In this document: piece by piece, positions 6,927 to 8,224 of the stretch
Layout: every line of letters starts with the position of its first letter
Position numbering within the stretch: position 1 is the stretch's first letter
DNA from: Planctomycetia bacterium
GTDB taxonomy: Bacteria > Planctomycetota > Planctomycetia > Pirellulales > UBA1268
DNA length: 8,224 bases
Reading direction: 5' to 3'
NCBI GenBank assembly: GCA_009923125.1
Contig: RFUD01000090.1
Coordinates: 1 to 8,224 of the forward strand
Program-made: the position numbers and the translations under genes
The notes under the pieces: model-generated
The model's input: only the letters and a program-made list of their open reading frames with translations
The model's database searches: none
What the model was told of the DNA's origin: nothing

Positions 6927-6942
6927 TTTTTCTCGGGAAAAA
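6927..6942. promoter_or_regulatory. AT-rich inverted repeat in the upstream region of the repeat-protein gene
   Basis: TTTTTC-TCGG-GAAAAA is a 6-bp inverted repeat in an AT-rich block (about 6925-6965) that contrasts with the surrounding GC-rich DNA. The block is the most likely promoter zone for the gene at 7023. I see no convincing -35/-10 pair. Confidence 0.3.
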
Positions 6943-6954
6943 TCCCAAAAATAA

Positions 6955-6984
6955 CTGAACAAACCGCTTGAAGCCTGCGTTCAG
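6955..6984. promoter_or_regulatory. Nested inverted repeats upstream of the repeat-protein gene
   Basis: CTGAAC (6955-6960) and GTTCAG (6979-6984) are inverted copies 18 nt apart, and GCTT-G-AAGC (6966-6974) sits between them. They lie 39-68 bp before the start codon. They could be an operator or a leader fold; chance is possible. Confidence 0.25.
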
Positions 6985-7010
6985 GGGATTAGTCTCGAAG
7001 GGTCTTTTTC

Positions 7011-7015
7011 AGGAG
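7011..7015 (+). promoter_or_regulatory. Ribosome binding site of the repeat-protein gene
   Basis: AGGAG stands 7 nt before the ATG at 7023. It supports this start over the in-frame ATG at 7071 (Met17), which would leave a signal peptide without a basic n-region. Confidence 0.8.
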
Positions 7016-7022
7016 TTGAATC

Positions 7023-8224
7023 ATGACCTCGCTTGGTCTCCTCTCGCCCCGCTCGACGCTCGGTCGGCACATGCACGCGGTCGTCTGCGGCCTGACGATC
7101 GTCGCCCTCGTGACGCCCGCGGCCGCACTCGCCCAGTGCTGCGGCGAGGCCGCCCCGGCGCCGCCGGTGGCCACCCAGACCTACCGCCTCGACTTCCAGA
7201 CCGTCTACGACGAGCAGCAGGTCACCGCGTACCGCGTGTCGTACGAGACGGTCTACGACACGAAGACCTACACCGTGCAAAAGCCGGTGTGGGAAACCCA
7301 GACGACGGAACGCCGCTACACGGTGCAGAAGCCGGTGTGGGAGACCCAGACCCGCGAAGAGCGGGTCACCGTCATGAAGCCGGTGTACGAAACGCAGGTC
7401 GTCGATCGCAGCTACGACGTGACCCGCGACGTCGTCGAGACGGCCACCCGCGAGGAACGGTTCACCGTCATGAAGCCGGTGTACGAGACGGCGGTGCAGC
7501 AGCAGGTGAGCGTGGTGCGGCGGCCGGTGTACGAGACGAGTGAGCGGGACGAGGCGTACACCGTCGCCGAGCCCGTCACGACCGTCCGCACGGCCTACTC
7601 CGTCGGCACCCAGGCCGTGGACACGGTCACGCCGATGGTCGCCCCGGGCACGACGCAACTCGGCTGGGTGCCTGGCGGCTGGGCGGTGAATCCCGCCACC
7701 GGCCTGATGTCGTGGCAGCGCGGCGGTTACGCGTGGGCCACGACGCCCGGCGTGGTGATGAACCAGGTCAACCGCACCTACCAGCCGACCTACACGCCGG
7801 TGCAGGTTCCGGAAACGACGATGGTCAACCGCGTCGTGACCCGCAAGGTGCCCGTCCAGACCGTCCGCTACGTGGACGAGCAGGTGGTGCAGCAGGTGCC
7901 GGTCCAGACGGTGCGGATGGTGCCCGAGGAGCAGGTCCGCCAGGTGCCCGTCCAGACGGTGCGAAAGGTCGTCGAACGGGTCGAGAACAAGGTGCCGGTG
8001 CAGGTGATGAAGATGGTGGCCGAGGAGCAGGTCCGTCAGGTCCCCATGCAGGTGTGCAGGTACGTCGCCGAAGAGCGGGTCGAACCGGTGAGCGTGCAGG
8101 TCTGCAAGTACGTCACCGAGGAACGCACGATGCAGGTGCCGCGGGTCGTGGAGAAGAAGACCCCGTACACCTACACGGTGCGGTCCCCGCGGACCGTCGT
8201 GATGCGGGTGCCCCTCGACCCCTG
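7023..8224 (+). CDS. Secreted YTV-type repeat protein, planctomycete cell-wall style (3' end outside window)
   Basis: 400 codons are visible and none is a stop; the last two bases, TG, begin another codon. Residues 1-37 form a signal peptide: a basic start with Arg10 and Arg15, a hydrophobic core at 19-31, and ALA-Q for cleavage after Ala37. LAQC at 36-39 resembles a lipobox, but Gln before the Cys argues against a lipoprotein. The mature protein has Cys39-Cys40, two Tyr/Val-rich stretches, seven 16-residue repeats (84-195), a Gly/Trp-containing linker (about 196-274), and seven further 16-residue repeats of a different consensus (275-386). No catalytic motif is present. The style matches the Tyr/Thr/Val-rich 'YTV' domain reported from the Rhodopirellula baltica cell-wall fraction. 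The likely role is structural, in the envelope. It follows cphA by 224 bp with its own leader and is probably a separate transcription unit. Confidence 0.85.
   Translation, partial: MTSLGLLSPRSTLGRHMHAVVCGLTIVALVTPAAALAQCCGEAAPAPPVATQTYRLDFQTVYDEQQVTAYRVSYETVYDTKTYTVQKPVWETQTTERRYTVQKPVWETQTREERVTVMKPVYETQVVDRSYDVTRDVVETATREERFTVMKPVYETAVQQQVSVVRRPVYETSERDEAYTVAEPVTTVRTAYSVGTQAVDTVTPMVAPGTTQLGWVPGGWAVNPATGLMSWQRGGYAWATTPGVVMNQVNRTYQPTYTPVQVPETTMVNRVVTRKVPVQTVRYVDEQVVQQVPVQTVRMVPEEQVRQVPVQTVRKVVERVENKVPVQVMKMVAEEQVRQVPMQVCRYVAEERVEPVSVQVCKYVTEERTMQVPRVVEKKTPYTYTVRSPRTVVMRVPLDP
7272..7607 (+). repeat. Seven tandem 48-bp units, TVxKPVYET type
   Basis: Units start at 7272, 7320, 7368, 7416, 7464, 7512 and 7560, and all are exactly 48 bp. 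Examples are TVQKPVWETQTTERRY, TVQKPVWETQTREERV and TVMKPVYETQVVDRSY; unit 4 (DVTRDVVETATREERF) and the last unit are the most diverged. Units 1 and 2 are nearly identical over their first 30 bases, and units 3 and 5 share an exact 23-bp segment at 7368-7390 and 7464-7486. This points to growth by duplication, including a two-unit step. Confidence 0.9.
7845..8180 (+). repeat. Seven tandem 48-bp units, QVPVQTVR type
   Basis: Units start at 7845, 7893, 7941, 7989, 8037, 8085 and 8133, again every 48 bp. Examples are KVPVQTVRYVDEQVVQ, QVPVQTVRMVPEEQVR, KVPVQVMKMVAEEQVR and QVPMQVCRYVAEERVE; the last unit is degenerate. The consensus differs from the N-terminal set but the period is the same. Alternating Val and polar residues suggest short beta strands followed by a charged turn. 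Units 5 and 6 each carry one Cys. Confidence 0.9.

Noticed and set aside
3454..6948. Open frame of 1164 codons on the minus strand, antisense to cphA
   Set aside because: It mirrors the cphA frame, a common artefact of GC-rich codon use. The translation is Arg/His/Asp-rich with no recognisable domain, whereas the plus strand has all CphA and SET motifs.
7131..7143. Lipobox in the repeat protein (LAQC)
   Set aside because: Gln directly before the Cys is not accepted in the lipobox consensus; cleavage after ALA is the better reading.
7272..8180. CRISPR-like array from the regular 48-bp period
   Set aside because: The repeats are contiguous, diverged coding units within one open frame, with no unique spacers.

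Overview
The window is GC-rich, densely coding bacterial DNA that most resembles a planctomycete. The main reason is the gene at the right edge: a secreted protein built from Tyr/Thr/Val-rich repeats, a style I associate with the 'YTV' cell-wall proteins reported only from Planctomycetes. The taxonomic call is inference; no rRNA or tRNA gene is present to confirm it.

Layout. Left part, minus strand (19-2791): a two-gene operon with a 756-residue ABC exporter-type half-transporter carrying a non-standard N-terminal domain, followed 19 nt later by a 160-residue DUF1854 protein. An exact 18-bp palindrome touches the stop codon of the second gene. Centre (2792-3642): an 851-bp non-coding divergent region with an AT-rich block, one terminator-like hairpin and several inverted repeats. 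Right of it, plus strand (3643-6798): a 1051-residue cyanophycin synthetase (CphA) whose last ~155 residues are an in-frame SET plus post-SET domain, the type found in protein-lysine methyltransferases. After a 224-bp gap with a GC hairpin, an AT-rich leader and a strong ribosome binding site comes a secreted 16-residue-repeat protein (7023 onward) that runs off the window end.

How the genes fit together. CphA polymerises aspartate and arginine into the storage polymer cyanophycin (multi-L-arginyl-poly-L-aspartate). From memory, the ABC transporter plus DUF1854 pair is the pair that public protein families label 'cyanophycin metabolism-associated', so the left operon and cphA probably form one divergently transcribed cyanophycin locus. 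No cyanophycinase (CphB) or isoaspartyl dipeptidase is in the window. The repeat protein looks like a separate envelope gene.

The item most worth attention is the CphA-SET fusion. Every CphA active-site motif I looked for is present: the N-domain HxxEH, the ATP-grasp motifs and the Mur-ligase P-loop. The SET part also keeps its hallmark residues (NHSCxPNC, GEExxxDY, CxCx4CRG). This suggests a cyanophycin synthetase carrying its own methyltransferase. I cannot tell from sequence alone whether it is already described.
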